Shown piece by piece: positions 4,893 through 5,741 of a DNA stretch of 5,741 nucleotides. The stretch is from Legionellaceae bacterium (GTDB taxonomy: Bacteria; Pseudomonadota; Gammaproteobacteria; Legionellales; Legionellaceae). The notes beneath the pieces were generated by a model, which was not told the DNA's origin, made no database searches, and saw only the letters and a list, made by a program, of their open reading frames with translations. Location of the stretch: NCBI GenBank assembly GCA_947473535.1, contig CANJFK010000092.1, positions 1 to 5,741 on the forward strand, in the 5' to 3' direction. Made by a program: the position numbers and the translations under genes. Every line of letters starts with the position of its first letter. Position 1 is the first letter of the stretch.

Positions 4893-5741
4893 ATCCTAAA
4901 ATCTCCACGGTTAGATTTGATTGTTCACAACGTTGGATAAACGCTTGGAGTAAATCTTGATTTGCAGTTAATTCGACAATAATGACACCGCATGTGATGG
5001 TATCAAAACTATCGATATTCGCGAGCAATATATTGATGTCGAGGTGCAAATCACGGCTTGTTTGACTGATAAACGGCACCGTTGCTCCTTCACCTTCAAA
5101 AAATAAGCGGAGCAGGGGTTTTAGGGTGGGTTTGCTCGATAATCGTTGGCTGATGCAAAGCGGTAGTTGAGGACTCAATTGCGTATAAAGCATACTGCGC
5201 GCAAGGCTATCTTTATTTGTAAAAACACTGGTCAGGGTAGTGGTTTCAATAATTTCCCCTCCCTCCATAACGGCCAGACGATGACAGATGCGTTTAATCA
5301 CATCCATTTCGTGAGTGATTAATACAATCGTGATGCCATAGAGGGTATTGATTTTTTTCAATAGAGCCAGAATGGCTTCCGTTGTTTCTGGATCAAGGGA
5401 GGATGTTGCCTCATCACACAGTAAGATTTTTGGAGAACAACTGAGCCCGCGAGCTATCGCAACGCGTTGTTTTTGCCCGCCACTCAATTGTGCAGGATAC
5501 GCGTGCTTTTTATCCGACAATTCAACCAGCGGTAAAAGTTCATTGATTTTGTCTTCAATGGTTTGTTCGTCGATGCCTTGAATCCGCATGGGAAGCGCAA
5601 TATTGTCGTATACTGTTTTTGAATTCAATAAATTAAACTGCTGAAAAATCATCGCCATTTTATGGCGGGCCATTCGCAACGCAGCAGGCGCCAGCTGCGA
5701 GATATTTTCACCATCAACCACAACATGACCTTGATCCGGGC
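4870..5741 (-). CDS. metN: Methionine ABC transporter ATP-binding protein MetN, 5' end missing
   Basis: MetN is the cytoplasmic ATPase, acting as a dimer, that powers methionine import through MetI. The frame is open to the right edge. The visible 289 residues begin around E. coli MetN residue 55, so roughly 50-60 residues with the Walker A motif are outside the window. The GTG at 5721 is internal, not a start. Visible motifs in order: the Q-loop MIFQQFNLL, the signature LSGGQKQR followed by VAIARGL, Walker [14 protein letters not shown] with its catalytic glutamate and D-loop, and the H-loop LITHEMDV. The last 85 residues, from about [11 protein letters not shown] to VEILGYV, form the NIL (C2) regulatory domain. 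In E. coli that domain binds methionine and shuts transport down when the cell has enough, so the same feedback is expected here. Any promoter or MetJ-type operator lies off the window. Confidence 0.96.
   Translation of the reverse strand, partial: PDQGHVVVDGENISQLAPAALRMARHKMAMIFQQFNLLNSKTVYDNIALPMRIQGIDEQTIEDKINELLPLVELSDKKHAYPAQLSGGQKQRVAIARGLSCSPKILLCDEATSSLDPETTEAILALLKKINTLYGITIVLITHEMDVIKRICHRLAVMEGGEIIETTTLTSVFTNKDSLARSMLYTQLSPQLPLCISQRLSSKPTLKPLLRLFFEGEGATVPFISQTSRDLHLDINILLANIDSFDTITCGVIIVELTANQDLLQAFIQRCEQSNLTVEILGYVADDVL

Noticed and set aside
5348..5581. Plus-strand frames opposite metN, metQ, rimO and the orphan gene
   Set aside because: All are shadows of well-supported minus-strand genes.
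5719..5721. GTG as the metN start codon
   Set aside because: The frame continues upstream as PDQGHV, which aligns with the interior of MetN, and the essential Walker A motif would be missing; the real start is beyond the right edge.

Overview
The window looks like chromosomal DNA of a gammaproteobacterium. RimO and the methionine transporter MetN-MetI-MetQ closely resemble their Escherichia coli counterparts. The 484-residue orphan protein and the scattered palindromic intergenic repeats suggest a host-associated lineage of the Legionella/Coxiella type (order Legionellales). That placement rests on style and recall, not on a search, and is tentative. All convincing genes are on the minus strand, so transcription runs from the right edge to the left edge.

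Layout in the direction of transcription: (1) 5741-3436 holds a tight metN-metI-metQ operon for ABC uptake of methionine. The metN 5' end, with its Walker A motif, lies beyond the right edge. (2) 3387-1933 encodes an unrecognised soluble, helix-rich protein. It has its own Shine-Dalgarno sequence and a possible promoter in a 48-bp AT-rich gap, and its C-terminus has the look of a Dot/Icm (type IVB) secretion signal. (3) 1932-1514 is a 419-bp non-coding interval. It holds an 82-bp REP-like double hairpin, a large palindrome (perfect 27-bp arms) carrying an internal 14-bp tandem duplication, and a good sigma-70-type promoter for the next gene. (4) 1513-200 is rimO, complete, for the radical-SAM methylthiotransferase acting on ribosomal protein S12. 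(5) 122-1 is the end of an IS4-family insertion sequence of the IS50/Tn5 type. A 19-bp terminal repeat matches the remembered IS50 outside end at 16 of 19 positions, a second internal copy lies nearby, and the first 17 codons of the transposase run off the left edge.

The met genes work together: MetQ captures methionine in the periplasm, MetI forms the channel and MetN drives transport. The orphan gene has no visible link to methionine and may simply be an inserted accessory gene. No complete novel multi-gene system is visible. The items most worth a second look are the effector-like orphan, the IS50-like end with its doubled terminal site, and the palindromic repeats between the orphan and rimO.
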